Under the pieces are notes generated by a model, which made no database searches, was not told where the DNA came from, and saw nothing but the letters and a program-made list of their open reading frames with translations. 64,000 nucleotides of DNA from Trichoplax sp. H2 (taxonomy: Eukaryota > Placozoa > Uniplacotomia > Trichoplacea). The translations under genes were made by a program, and so were the position numbers. Shown here one piece after another: positions 41,251 through 63,610 of this stretch (positions are counted from its first letter, which is position 1; the number at the start of each line of letters is the position of its first letter). The stretch lies in the NCBI GenBank assembly GCA_003344405.1, contig NOWV01000066.1, positions 327,379 through 391,378 on the forward strand. Reading direction: 5' to 3'.

Positions 41251-41810
41251 GGTTAATGTTCTAGCATAAAGTTGTACGGTAACTGTACGATTATAACCTA
41301 CATTGTAGTACTTGACTGTCCTGTTATAAATCCCTTTTCTCTATGGATAGGGCTTTGTTGCTAAGTCAAATTCATTTAAAATCCCAAAAGACTATCAAGC
41401 GCCCTTTCTTTAGATTAGGCGATTGCTCTTAGGTTGTTTGTATAGTAATCTATACAATACCTTGTAAAGTAGTCAAGAAGAAAAGATGGCAACATGATGA
41501 TTTGGCAGGGTAAAACTTAAAGATACTATCACTTTCTAGTTATTTTCTATAGTAAAGAAATAATAGTTACATACTAAAAAGCTATAAAGGACTCTGCTTT
41601 TTGTCCTTTACCATATATATTCTCATTTATTCTTTAATATATCCAGATTGTCAAGCGAACTTTCAATGTTGCCCTTGAGATATTTCAATCTGCTTGGTAT
41701 CATATTTAATTAATAGTATATCCATTCAATTTAAGAATGAATTAATAGATTAAATACAAACACTTTGCTATAGTTAGTTACTTCTCATTATGATGCAAGT
41801 TATGATAATT

Positions 41811-42190
41811 CAATTTGAGTACCAATTAATATTTTAATGTCCTATAATAGCTAATCAATTCAATATCATGATTGTCTTTCAAAATAGCTATGTTCTATTC
41901 ATTAAAAGCTAGAAATTGGATCGTTTAACTACGGTTAATCTATTTAGGTCATATTATTGATTGAATGCCCTATACTTGTTAAACAGTATATAATATCAAT
42001 TCGATTTGAGTACCAATTAGCATTTTAGTATCCTATAATAGCTAATCAATTCAATATCATGTTTCTCTTTCAGAATAGCCCTATTTTATTCAATAAAAGC
42101 TAGAAATTTTATCGTTTTAGATATAGAAATTGAATCTTTTAACTACGATTAATCTATTGGATCATATTATTGATTAGATTGCCCTATACT
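41811..42190. repeat. Tandem duplication, about 188 bp
   Basis: Copy 1 (41811-41998) and copy 2 (41999-42200) share gagtaccaatta, cctataatagctaatcaatt, caatatcatg and aaagctagaaatt; copy 2 has a short internal insertion. Confidence 0.85.
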
Positions 42191-42769
42191 TGATGAACTC
42201 ATATTTAAAAAAAAAAAAATAATGGCTACTATGGTCGATGCTCTAAAATCATGATCAGTTTCATCGATAAAATCACATAGAAATTTATTTTTTCAATAAA
42301 CTGATATAAAAATATACTATCTCTTTCCAGTACAATTTTTTATAGGCTATTATTATAGCTTTCACTGATGAATGACTCCACAATACTGCTAGCGGTCGCT
42401 AAAGATGATTCTAGTAGAACTGTTCCAATAGTCTTTTACCTTGCTTTAGGTACTGCAGCAATCTTTTATAATGTAATGTAGAGTACACATATCTAAACTT
42501 GGCTACGAGATTAGTAAGGGGGTAGCAACCAATTACTGGATTGATTATCAATACGTTGGACGGAAAACTACCCTACTGCAATCGAGTAGAATAAGGGAGT
42601 ATAGGTACTCTAATATGGCATCGTTAAGCATAGATTCTATACTAATTTCCAAATTGTCTCTAAATCGATATTTATGGGTGAAAATGAAACGAATGTCTGG
42701 TCTAGATTGTGCCGCCTTTAATCGCCAAGTAAGAAACAACACTAACCTGTTTTAAAGTACTTAGCAGGT

Positions 42770-43230
42770 TTATACAAGATAGTAGGCAAGAACTTGCTTG
42801 AGTGTTAGTATCACATAAATTGCCAATTTGAAGGACATTCTATAATTGCCTATATAATGAAATGCTCATCATAATCATTAGAAAAGAAAATATGTCGAAT
42901 TACTATGGCTAATGTTCATTTTTTGAAATGAAAGGATCATCACTGGCCCAATTTACTGTATGTATATCAGATTAACCGAATTGAATAGTAGATTCCTGTA
43001 TGGGAGTAAGCAAAAACTTGCTTAGAGCGTTGGTATAACACCAAGTGCCAGTTTGAAGGACGCTTTATAATTGCATATGCAATAAGATGCTTATCATATT
43101 CATTGGTCTAATTACTATGGCTAACGTTCATTTTTTGTAGCTAAAGGATTATCATGGGCCCAGCTTACAGTATATCATGTTAACCGAATTGAATGGCATA
43201 TTCCTATTCGTCAGCATAAAAGAATCTTAT
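42770..43230. repeat. Two-copy repeat, about 235 bp
   Basis: Copies near 42780 and 43010 share caagaacttgct, agtttgaaggac, tataattgc, atgctcatcat, attactatggctaacgttca and gtatatcatgttaaccgaat. No gene is seen in 42200-44380. Confidence 0.7.
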
Positions 43231-44380
43231 CAAATGGTTGATACAGTGGAAATTGAGTGTACTTGATAGATATTTCATAATTAGATACCCTGATATCCAT
43301 TCCGAAGTGATATTCTTCAGAAAGGGAATAACGCCTGCTAAATATAATTAACTTTGATTTGAAATAGCGTTAGTGGTCCAGCCTATATCCTATTACTCGA
43401 ATTTTTCGGATAAATTCTTATGGCGTAGTGTGATAGAACCGTAAATATTGATTTGAAAAATATTTCGTAATTAGTTGCAATGAGATATTACATATACGCT
43501 TACAACACAGCACGCCATTATCATTTTCGAAGGAATGATGGTATTCATTTCTAGATACATTATGGGCAAATTACAGTCCTAGTCACTTTAAGTAATGCCT
43601 TTTCTAAATGATTATACCTTTTATCTTTTAATTATGCTCCAATATATCAGAATGATAAACAGAAGTTGTGACATACCATAGAATTTAATTTAAGGTATAC
43701 CATCTGTTTCATGTAATATTAAATGGTATTATTAATCGATAAGAATTGAAAATGAAATAAGTTATTGTACATGCCCAACGATAACTGCTTCTTGCAAAAA
43801 TCAATCAATTCTATGAAATTTAAATTGAATTATAGGTTATTATTTTAACAATACACGATATACAATCAATATCATGTTATAAATATCATTTACAATATTC
43901 GTTTATACTCCTTACAGATCAGAAATAAAGTGATCGGTATATACCAATTCAGTTATTTAACCATTAATTCATTAGAGGTAGCTATCAGATAATAATTTAC
44001 ACATTTCCGAACTACTATTGAATAAATGATTATTACGATGGTGGAAAGTTATCAAACTAATGCGGATTACAGAATGCGAAAACGTTTTTACTTTAAAGGG
44101 ATTATTTTATCAATCTACAGAATAGATGATTATTGCTATAGTACAAGAGAGTTTGATGATATTACAACGGTACAACAAATTATATTGTGGATAAAATTAT
44201 GTAAGAAATTAATACTTTCAATTTAGGCAGAAATATAAATCCAGGTAAAACTTTCTATAGCTGTAGTATCTGCAACTAAATAGTAATAACGATAAGTATG
44301 GAAAGGTTCTTTTCAGATACTATTGCAATACTGATGGAGAATAACTGTACTGTATATAATAGTTGATCTATTTTTTATCC

Positions 44381-46571
44381 TTATGGGGTGCTTGAAGTTA
44401 TAATGGAAACTCTCTCCTCGTGGATAGACGATAAAGAGTAGCCAAAGGGCCATAAAGCAACTTTTCCTAATTTAAAATGTTGAAATGACAATGGTATGCA
44501 TAGAATAGTTGCAAAAAATATTACACCTAGGAGGAAATGCTCGACAGCGAATAAAATCCCAAAGGGTAGCCAAATTAAGTTGCCGCAAAATAATAGACAA
44601 TTCTAGGAGGACAATCAATGCAAGGGAGATATTTTTAAAATCAAGAATGGTATATTAAATCTTCTGGCGTGCATCTTAGCATTAAAAATACAGAAGAGAT
44701 AAACTTTAAGCCGCTTACTACTAATATCAGTCAATCCATTTTTATAGCTACGTTATTGAGTTTGAAATGCTATCGTTACGATATGGTGCATCTATTTTAG
44801 CGTAGCATCCAACGATAGGGTTGACTATTTTCGATGAGTGCTGCAACTAATTTATCCTATAGGTGTAATATATATATATATATATATATTGCAGCTATAA
44901 TCCAAGATTTTTTAGCAAGGATTATTATACAAATGCAGTAGCAGTAACATCATAAAGACTAACCCCGTCATCTTCCATGGTAAATGGATTTCTGTGAACG
45001 ATATCCTTGCCAAATGGTAATAGCGTCAACATAGACATCTACATATGAAAGAATTGAATGCTATCAATTATTCTCGTTGAAAACGGCTACTAAAGTACTT
45101 GTATTGTACTAGCGATTCTACCTTATATTGGAATGCGCGTACAAGTGCTTACGAAAAGTAAATCTCCTTTTTATTAATCTGAATGATATAAAGTAGTAGG
45201 GAGCGAAATATTCTAATGGAACTATACCTTTATATCGATTAAATACCACTAACTGGTTAATCTAGTATGATAACTTTATGAACCTTGAAAATATGTAGAG
45301 AATTTTACCTTATGTATAAAACTGTAGGCAAACATACCTTAAAACAAACAAGTCCACATGGAATACCGATAATTGTAATGGAGAATAAAAGGCCAAAAAG
45401 CAACCATTGAAAAGAGATGAGAAAGCCACCAAAAATTAGCCAAAGAATATTACCACACCACTTATTAATAATAGAAAATTGTTCAATGCTCATTAGTACT
45501 CGTAATAGAATCTGCCAAGTCTATTAACGTATACTGTAATCTATCGACTAATTAACAAATCATTGGAAGTCAATTAAACATTTCGCTTGTTCTGAGTAAT
45601 TTTACTTCTTCGATCTTGTTGCGCGTTAATTAATAAGGGTCAATTAACGTAACCAATCTAAAGTGCAGTATACTGCTGTATTAGAGAAATTGAGGAACTA
45701 CTATCTTTCATCTACTACTGATAATAACGTTAATTAATCGCTAATATAAACTAAGATGAAAGAAAATAAAATGCTCATGGACGTGATTTGCAATAGCCAG
45801 TTTAGTAGTGTGATATTAAGTGGCAATAGCATTTAAAATGAATTATCATCCAATTTCAATTCTCTATCCATCTCTTTGAAAGTTAGTAAAGTGCTGCGTG
45901 CGAATGAGAGTTTGAATGATACTACAGTATTAATTGATGTTCTACTCAGTCCACAGTCCTATCTTACCAACTGACAAATAAAGATTATTCATCCATTAAT
46001 TATATAAATATTGAAGGATGAAAAATCGACCAATAACTGTTGTAAAGCTAAGGTGATGCATTTTTCTCCAGTTTATTAACGTGGTGCTTATCGATTCATT
46101 AACAAATCAGTGGAAGTCAATTAAATATCCTATTTTTCTTGAGTGATTTCACTTCTTGTAATTTATAGTATCTCTTATAAAAGTACAGCATAGGGATTGA
46201 TCTCTTTCACTTAGTATTGATTCCATGGTTGATAGTACTGTCGTTAATCAATGCCCTATTTAAGCGACTAGTTTTATATAACGAAAAAGAAGATATGCGA
46301 TTTACGCGTGCAATAGCTACTTTAGCAGAGTAATATGAAGTAGTGTTAGTACGGACGATGTTATCTAATGTAAATCGTCTAACAAGCAGAGATCGTAGTA
46401 TTATTATTTTACAGTGACTATAGGCTATGGATTCAGTTCAAGATGATTAAGTTAGTAACGATGACAGATTAAGAATCATTTCTAGCTTACATCGACGGCA
46501 TCGCGAGAATCGTAATCGTAGGTAATATCAGTTCGAGTAACATAAGCGCCATTTTCTTGCCTCTGATACAT
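44381..46571 (-). CDS. YccF-domain membrane protein A
   Basis: Exons on the minus strand: 46571-46491, 45460-45338, 45038-44931, 44602-44381; all junctions are phase 0 and give 177 residues. Exon 1 is short (27 codons, ending YDYDSRDAVD), with none of the GQ repeats of gene B but with the same YDSR ending. Exon 2 reads GNILWLIFGG and TIIGIPCGLVCFK; exon 3 LTLLPFGKDI; exon 4 GNLIWLPFGILFAVEHFLLG and VALWPFGY. The three intron positions match gene B exactly, showing tandem gene duplication after intron gain. YccF proteins have two membrane-spanning repeats and no established reaction. The N-terminus could extend upstream: the frame is open before the ATG (QSIFSSIM), resembling the TIFNIM of gene B. 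Confidence 0.9.
44864..44890. repeat. (TA)n microsatellite
   Basis: Uninterrupted ta dinucleotides in intron 3 of YccF gene A. Confidence 0.9.
45520..46165. repeat. Two-copy repeat in intron 1 of YccF gene A
   Basis: Copies at about 45523-45612 and 46073-46162 share atcgactaattaacaaatca, ttggaagtcaattaaa and gagtaattttacttctt. Confidence 0.75.
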
Positions 46572-46839
46572 GATGGAAGAGAAAATAGATTGCTGGATAC
46601 AGTCTATCTAGGTTACGCAGCTAAGATTATGCCTGGCTAGGCCTAGATCGGGAAAAATTGTCAATTTGAATGTTAGCGATGAAATGGTCACCAGACGTAA
46701 ATAATAATACTAATAAATTACGTCTCATTGTAATTAGGTGAAATATAACTCATCCAGTTGTATGGACTTGGATGCAATCACTCATTGCAACCTAATCCTC
46801 ACCGAAGTATCAATTTTCTAAATAACTAAACTATGCAAT

Positions 46840-47575
46840 GCAATTCTACTCTTCTTCTTCCTTATTAATGTACACATTATTATCCAGTAGAATGGATAGA
46901 ATCGTATAAAATTGTACTTTTTTCACCACGTCGTCATGGCGATCAGTTGTATGCAATCAACCACTACAGTAGAGTATTTGTTGGCCATGTAGGCCACATT
47001 TCCCTCATCGGGTTGAAATAAAGCAATTCTACTCTTCTTCTTCCTTATTAAAGTACACATTATTATCGAGTAGAATGAATAGAATCGTATAAAATTGTAC
47101 TTTTTTCACCATGTCGTCATGGCGATCGGTTGTATGGCATCAACCACTACAGTAGAGTATTTGGCGGCCATATAGGCCACATTTCCCTCATCGGGTTGAA
47201 ATATAGCAATTCTACTCTTCTTCCTTATTAATATACACATTATTATCCAGTAGAATGGATAGAATCGTATAAAATTGTACTTTTTCTCCATGTCGTCATG
47301 GCGATCGGTTGTATGGCATCAACCACTACAGTAGAGTATTTGTTGGCCATGTAGGCCACATTTCCCTCATCGGGTTGAAATATAGCAATTCTACTCTTCT
47401 TCTTCCTTATTAAAGTACACATTATTATCCAGTAGAATGGATAGAATCGTATAAAATTGTGCTTTTTCACCATGTCGTCATGGCGATCGGTTGTATGGCA
47501 TCAACCACTACAGTAGAGTATTTGGCGGCCATGTAGGCCACATTTCCCTCATCGGGTTGAAATAAAGCATTGACT
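46840..47575. repeat. Tandem array, four units of 179-183 bp
   Basis: Units start at 46841, 47024, 47207 and 47386 with caattctactcttcttc and are over 90% alike. On the minus strand each unit has an open stretch reading FQPDEGNVAYMA(A/N)KYSTV followed by VVDAIQPIAM. Units 1 and 3 carry N, units 2 and 4 carry A, suggesting a dimer duplication. Confidence 0.92.
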
Positions 47576-47639
47576 AGGTTACCGACATTGCATTCCATAT
47601 CTCTAAGATGGCTATGACAAGATATTGCTGAAATTTTAC

Positions 47640-47762
47640 CTGTTTACTGCCTCCAAACAACATTGTGCAAGTCTCTCCAGATCCTTTTAGGCGGGTAATG
47701 ATGATTTTAGATGTCCTGTCAAGATGACCTTGGTGATGATTTTTACCCCTAGTCACTATCAT
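47640..47762 (-). CDS. Candidate first exon of an unrecognised gene
   Basis: From ATG at 47762 to a plausible donor (AAACAG|GTAAAA), 41 codons rich in K, R, G and T, including GHLDRTSKIIITRLKGSGET and CTMLFGGSK. Codon use looks coding and the sequence is not repeated elsewhere in the window. Family not recognised. Downstream on the same strand come the 183-bp array and then YccF gene A, whose exon 1 could be its partner, but I cannot show a join. Confidence 0.35.
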
Positions 47763-48179
47763 GGCGTTGCAGTGTTTACCTTAATATTGTAGCTCATGTT
47801 TGGGTATCTTCCCTATCGGGGTGGAGAGGACTTTGAAGAGGTTCTTCTAGGTTTTAAAAATACAAACGTAGTGTATACCCAAGTATTTTAGCTCATGTTT
47901 GGGTAGCTATACTATTAGAGTACGGATGATGTCATCGCTTTAACCATCCAAATAGAATTGCAGTGTTTCCCTTAGTCTTTAAGCTCATGTTTGGGTAGTT
48001 GCATACTCTGAGTATGGATTTTCTTTATTTTTGCATAGTGTTGAAAGTATTACTACCGAAACATGACTTCAGATAGTAGTATAATCACTATCTGGCTGGA
48101 AAGTAAATTGAAACGTCCATCCGCATGCAAGTATGTTCCACATAAATAATGGCGTTGAAAATGTCTATGGGCCTTGGCG

Positions 48180-49990
48180 TTATGGTACATCAACAGAAGA
48201 ATTCTTCTTGTACATCAATGGAAGAGTTCTTGTATAGCAGTTTATAGCAGTAGATTGGTATTTTAGATATCTAATAGACAATATTATTTTTTGCACAGCA
48301 CTATACATATAATATGGGGAATCGTATATTGATGTTAAAATTTGTATAGTAGTTTATGGCAGTAGATTGGTATTTTATGCATATAACATACAATATTATT
48401 TTTGCACAGCACTGTGCTGTACATAGAATAGCAGGGGAATCGAATATTAATGTTAAAGTTTGTATAGTAGTTTATGGTAGTAGATTGATATTTTATAGGT
48501 GTAATGTACAATATTAATTTGCGCAATACTGATCTAGGGGAGTCGTATATTGATGTTAAAATTTATATAGCAGTTTATGGCGCTAGATTGATATTTTATA
48601 TATCTAATATACTGTACGATATTATTTTTGCACAGTACTGTACACATAATATAGGGGAATCGTATATTGACGTAAAAACTGGTATAGCAGTTTATGGCAG
48701 TAGATTGGTATTATATACATATAATATACAATTTTATTTTTACACAGTACTATGTACATATAATATAGGGGAATCTTATATTGATATTAAAATTTGTATA
48801 GTAGTTTATTGTAGTAGATTGATGTTTTATACGTGTAATATACAATATTAATTTGCACAATACTGATCTAGGGGAATCGTCTATTGATGTTAAAATTTAT
48901 ATAGCAGTTTATGGCAGTAGATTGGTATTTTATATATGTAATATACAATTTTATTTTTGCACAGCACTTTACCGTACATATAATATAGGGGAATCGTCTA
49001 TTGATGTTAAAATTTGTATAGCAGTTTATGGTAGTAGATTGGTATATTATATATGTAACATACAATATACACTGATCTAGAGGAATCGTATATTGATGCT
49101 GATCCCGTATTTCATACGTATGATACGTACATGGGAATCGTCTATTGATGTTAAAATTTGTATAGCAGTTCATGGCAGTAGATCGATATTTTAGACATGT
49201 AGTATGCAATTTTATTTTTGCACAGCACTATACATACAATATAGGGGAATCGTCTATTGATGTTAAAATTTTTATAGCAGTGTATGGTAGTAGATTGGTA
49301 TTTTATATATGTAGCATACAATATACACTGATCTAGAGGAATCGTATATTGATGCTGATCCCGTATTTCACACGTATGATACGTCTATGAGAATCGTCTA
49401 TTGATGTTAAAATTTATATAGCAGTTTATGGCAGTAGATCGATATTTTGTACATGTAATATACAACTTTATTTTTACACAGCACTATACTGTACATATAA
49501 TATAGGGGAATCGTCTATTGATGTTAAAATTTGTAGGGGAGTCGTCTACATTAAAATTGGTATAGCAGTTTATGGCAGTAGATCGATATTTTGTACATGT
49601 AATATACAACTTTATTTTTACACAGCACTATACTGTACATATAATATAGGGGAATCGTCTATTGATGTTAAAATTTGTAGGGGAGTCGTCTACATTAAAA
49701 TTGGTATAGCAGTTTATGGCAGTAGATCGATATTTTGTACATGTAATATACAACTTTATTTTTACACAGCACTATACTGTACATATAATATAGGGGAATC
49801 GTCTATTGATGCTAAAATTTGTAGGGGAGTCGTCTACATTAAAATTGGTATAGCAGTTTATGCCAGTCGATGCGTGGGTATGTAATCGATATTATTAATT
49901 GGGACAGCACTGATCTAGGGGAGTCGTCTATTGATCTCGTATTTCATCTATAGAATATAGGGAAGTCGTCTATTAATATTAAAATTTGTA
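48180..49990. repeat. Large tandem array, about 112-118 bp unit
   Basis: More than 15 units contain ggggaatcgtctattgatgt, taaaatttgtatagcagttt, atggcagtagattggtattt and acacagcactatac. Between 49505 and 49793 a 144-bp higher-order unit repeats at starts 49505, 49649 and 49793 almost without change. Long frames on both strands (about 48504-49209) are due to the repeat and encode no domain. Confidence 0.95.
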
Positions 49991-50013
49991 TAGCAGTTGA
50001 TGGTACAAGCAGG

Positions 50014-50500
50014 GACTACTAGAAGAGAGAAAAATGGAGTCCTTGTCCCTCTAGTCGTTAGCACTTTCATGATGACTGTCGGAAGCCATGATGAAAGTCA
50101 TGTCTAGATGGGTTGGTGTTGATACAGTAGGTTGACAGTCTAGAATCTGACTAGGTTCTGGNNNNNNNNNNNNNNNNNNNNGACTACTAGAAGAGAGAAA
50201 AATGGAGTCCTTGTCCCTCTAGTCGTTAGCACTTTCATGATGGCTGTCGGAAGCCATGATGAAAGTCATGTCTAGATGGGTTGGTGTTGATACAGTAGCT
50301 CGACCAATACGTTAAAATTTGTATAGCACTTGATGGTACAAGCAAGGACTACTAGAAGAGAGAAAAATGGAGTCCTTGTCCCTCTAGTCGTTAGCACTTT
50401 CATGATGACTGTCGGAAGCCATGATGAAAGTCATGTCTAGATGGGTTGGTGTTGATACAGTAGGTTGACAGTCTAGAATCTGACTAGGTTCTGGTAAGTC
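50014..50500. repeat. Three copies of a block around assembly gap 3
   Basis: Near-identical copies begin with gactactagaagagag at 50014, 50182 and 50347. Each includes a self-complementary part, gcactttcatgatg...catgatgaaagt, that could fold. The middle copy starts right after the gap. Confidence 0.9.
50162..50181. other. Assembly gap 3 (20 N)
   Basis: Run of 20 N between two copies of the same block. Confidence 1.
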
Positions 50501-51134
50501 ATCGTTGTTGTCTAATGGTAATAATAGGTTGGTGTCCATACAGTAGTCTAAATACATAGTACCTGACTAGATTACTCAAAAGTGATCGTCCAGTATAGAA
50601 AATCGCGTCAGAATACAACACTCCTCATCCATGACTGACTAGGTTGGTGTTCATACACTAGTCTTATGGCATAGAATCTGACTGGACTACTTGCAAATGC
50701 TGGTATGGTCTTGATAGGAAAAGGCACTTTTCCCCCCCCTTTCCTATAGTGTTGGATTGGATGACGCCCAATAACAATGATTTACTATCATCAAGTCTGA
50801 CCTGATTGCGTAGTAAGATAGCTAGTATCGCCCATTCCTCTATAGCCACGGTAGGACGGCCTACGTTGCCAACAAATGTTGGATGACCAGGCGATTCTAC
50901 CAGGAGGAAGAAGAAATAGGAGAAAATTTCAATCATGTTCGTCTATCTTTTAATAATCGTAGAGGATGATTACAGTATCGATTGACTAGTTTATGTATTG
51001 AGAGATTTTGTAGATGTTGTATTATGTCGATTTGATCGTTGGATTAGGAGTAGAAAAAAAAAAAAGAAGCAATTGTTGGAGTATCATGTAGGATGCGATT
51101 GAATTCAAAATCATCATGTCTTGTAATCTTACAG
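50500..51134. other. Region upstream of UFM1
   Basis: Should hold the UFM1 promoter and its first exon, which must end in AT. Candidates for that exon end are 51087 (AT|GTAGGA, 47-nt intron) and a GTATTG donor near 50995. The minus-strand frame 50664-50936 has no domain. Confidence 0.4.
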
Positions 51135-54253
<3,119 letters not shown>

Positions 54254-55182
54254 ACTCAATAATAAAGTGATTATAAAATTAAGTATTCGACTGATGGATC
54301 GCACGATTATCTTATTTAAATGATTTAAAAGTCGCCTAATAGGCCATTACTATTAACAACTGATAACTTAAAAGAACAAGGTATTAAACGTCAAGCTACA
54401 CTTTACTATTACAATACAGTACGTCGTCTAAATTGAAAAGAAAGAACATTCATTCTACCGTACGTTTGTGATATTATAGCATGCAAATAGGATGCCATGA
54501 GTGACAACTTACTGCTACCATAATATTCTAATATTTAGTGCAAACCAAATATTGAAATATTAGTTAATTATATTACTGGAATGAATTTGTAGATGTTTCG
54601 GCTGTGTCGTAGGCATAAATAGCATATTAATGCGCCAACAACTACTTTCATGCCGTAGACTGCAATTATACAAGAATTAAGGCAAAATTCTTCTTCAGTA
54701 GAAGATTAAAAATGACTCTATTAGAAAAGTTGGGCAGAAAATGAATACGCGTGTATCGGACTAAGTTTAATGATATACATGCAAAGAAGTACTTAACTAA
54801 TACAGTAGGATCATTACTTGATACGATCACCACGAAGATCTATTGATGTATTATGTATAATTTATCATCAAAGATCTAATAATAAAATTACCAACACTCG
54901 GACGTTATAGCTCGATCAATGACATACTTAATGACTGAAACAGTTAAATTAGAACGCTAAACTAAACATCACGAATGCAGCACTAAAGAGTTGACTAACT
55001 TAATGAATAACATTAATAAGATGTACATATGATTACAAGACTATTCCATGCATATCAAAAATGATCAGAACACAATAGATTAATAATGTTCCACTTTACA
55101 TTTGCCAATTACGTGCCATCTACAAATCGCATATCTACATTTATTATACCAACATGCATAATAGATATTATCTGTTTTCGCA
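54254..55182. other. Spacer between convergent UFM1 and ISWI
   Basis: AT-rich 3' regions. AATAAA at 54261 lies just 8 bp after the UFM1 stop; whether it is used is uncertain. No gene is seen. Confidence 0.5.
55140..55145 (-). promoter_or_regulatory. Likely poly(A) signal of ISWI
   Basis: AATAAA on the minus strand, 38 bp after the ISWI stop codon. Confidence 0.5.
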
Positions 55183-62226
<7,044 letters not shown>

Positions 62227-62620
62227 TTTCTATTGTTTGAATTAATTAAAATCAAGAGCTACATGAGATGTTGATCAAATTGCAATCTCTACCAGCGAAA
62301 GGCTGAAGCGTCACAACATCCACTCATTCTCCCAGCATTATAATATTGACTATCATACAGAATGGACAGTAATATTTTAACGACTTATCGTAGCGCTAGT
62401 AAAATTGTAGAACCTCCATCTACTTGAATACATACATTTTCAATCGATGATTGATTGCCAGGTGGCGGATTTCGCGGCATCAATACAATACGACTGCACT
62501 GACGAACGGTGAACTGGCGGCTAAAATAGTGAAAATAATGCTTACTAATAATACAGTACGGTAATATACTGTATTGCAATGATTGGGAGCGAACTGTGTA
62601 CAGTACTATAGGCAAATTTA
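62227..62620. promoter_or_regulatory. Presumed ISWI promoter region
   Basis: Sequence directly upstream of the ISWI ATG, before the repeat array. No clear TATA or E-box was recognised; the call rests on position only. Confidence 0.35.
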
Positions 62621-63610
62621 CTTTTGGGACTGTATAGTACAGTACAATGTACAGTACAGTAGTTCAGTGCTGTACTGTACACTGTACACTGTCTACACGT
62701 GACTGGACTTTTTATTGTGTCTCGCCGAAAACAACTTAGGTACAGTGTACAGTGTATTGTACTGAGCTAAACTCAGTGAATAGTACTGTGATGGCTTCAT
62801 GAAAATTTTGGGATTGATTTTACCTACAGTACTGAACTATACAGTACAGTGTACTGTACACTGTACAGTACATTATACTGAGCCATACTCAGTGAATAGT
62901 ACTGTGATGGCTTCATGAAAATTTTGGGATTGATTTTACCTGTACAGTACTGTACTCTACCGTGTACAGTACATTATACTGAACCATACTGTACTGTACT
63001 GTACTGTGATGGCTTAATGAAAATCCTTTCGATTGATTTTACCGACAGTGCGCAGTACATTGTACTGAGCCATTCTCAGTCAATAGTACTGTACACTGTA
63101 CACTGTAAAGTACTGTGATGGCTTCATGAAAATCCTTTTGATTGATTTTACCTACAGTACAGTGTACAGTACATTGTACTGAGCCATACTCAGTCAATTG
63201 TACTGTACTACAGTATGATGGTTTAGTGAAAATCCTTTTGATTGATTTTACCTACAGTACTGTACTGTACACTGTACAGTACTGTACTCTACAGTGCACA
63301 GTATATTGTACTGAGCCGTACTCAGTGAATAGTACTGTACTGTGATGGCTTCATGAAAATCCTTTTGATTGATTTTACCTACAGTGTATAGTGTACAGTA
63401 CATTGTACTGAGCCATACTGTACTCAGTCAATAGTACTGTGATGGCGCAATGAAAATCCTTTCGATTGATTAATTTTACCTACTGTACAGTACTGTACTA
63501 TTCTACATACTGCTTGTATACTGTATGAGTGTACGTACGTACAATGCAGTACTGTACTGTACAGTACAGTGTACAGTACATGGATTTTACCGCAAAAAAA
63601 AAATGATACT
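62620..63610. repeat. Tandem array rich in GTAC palindromes, seven units
   Basis: Units of about 100-125 bp contain atggcttcatgaaaatcctt (starts 62791, 62907, 63009, 63118, 63218, 63343, 63443), ttgattgattttacctac and actgagccatactcagt. They are joined by variable tgtacagtacactgtaca stretches. Short frames on both strands derive from it. Confidence 0.9.

Noticed and set aside
41023-41256. Possible small protein gene
   Set aside because: Low-complexity K/S/F/N composition in a G-poor stretch, no domain and no splice context.
42548-42742. Minus-strand frame with exon-like composition
   Set aside because: No recognised family and no neighbouring exon; too weak to call.
31571-46571. Bacterial contamination as source of YccF genes
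   Set aside because: Both genes have spliced exons at matching positions, with host-like composition and animal genes on both sides.
48504-49209. Long open frames on both strands in the tandem array
   Set aside because: They follow the repeat period, exist on both strands with the same repeated peptide and show no domain; repeats lacking stops explain them.
46840-50500. CRISPR-like array
   Set aside because: Whole units repeat with no unique spacers, and the genome is eukaryotic.
50664-50936. Minus-strand 90-codon frame
   Set aside because: No recognisable domain; lies in a repeat-flanked spacer just upstream of UFM1 and is probably chance.
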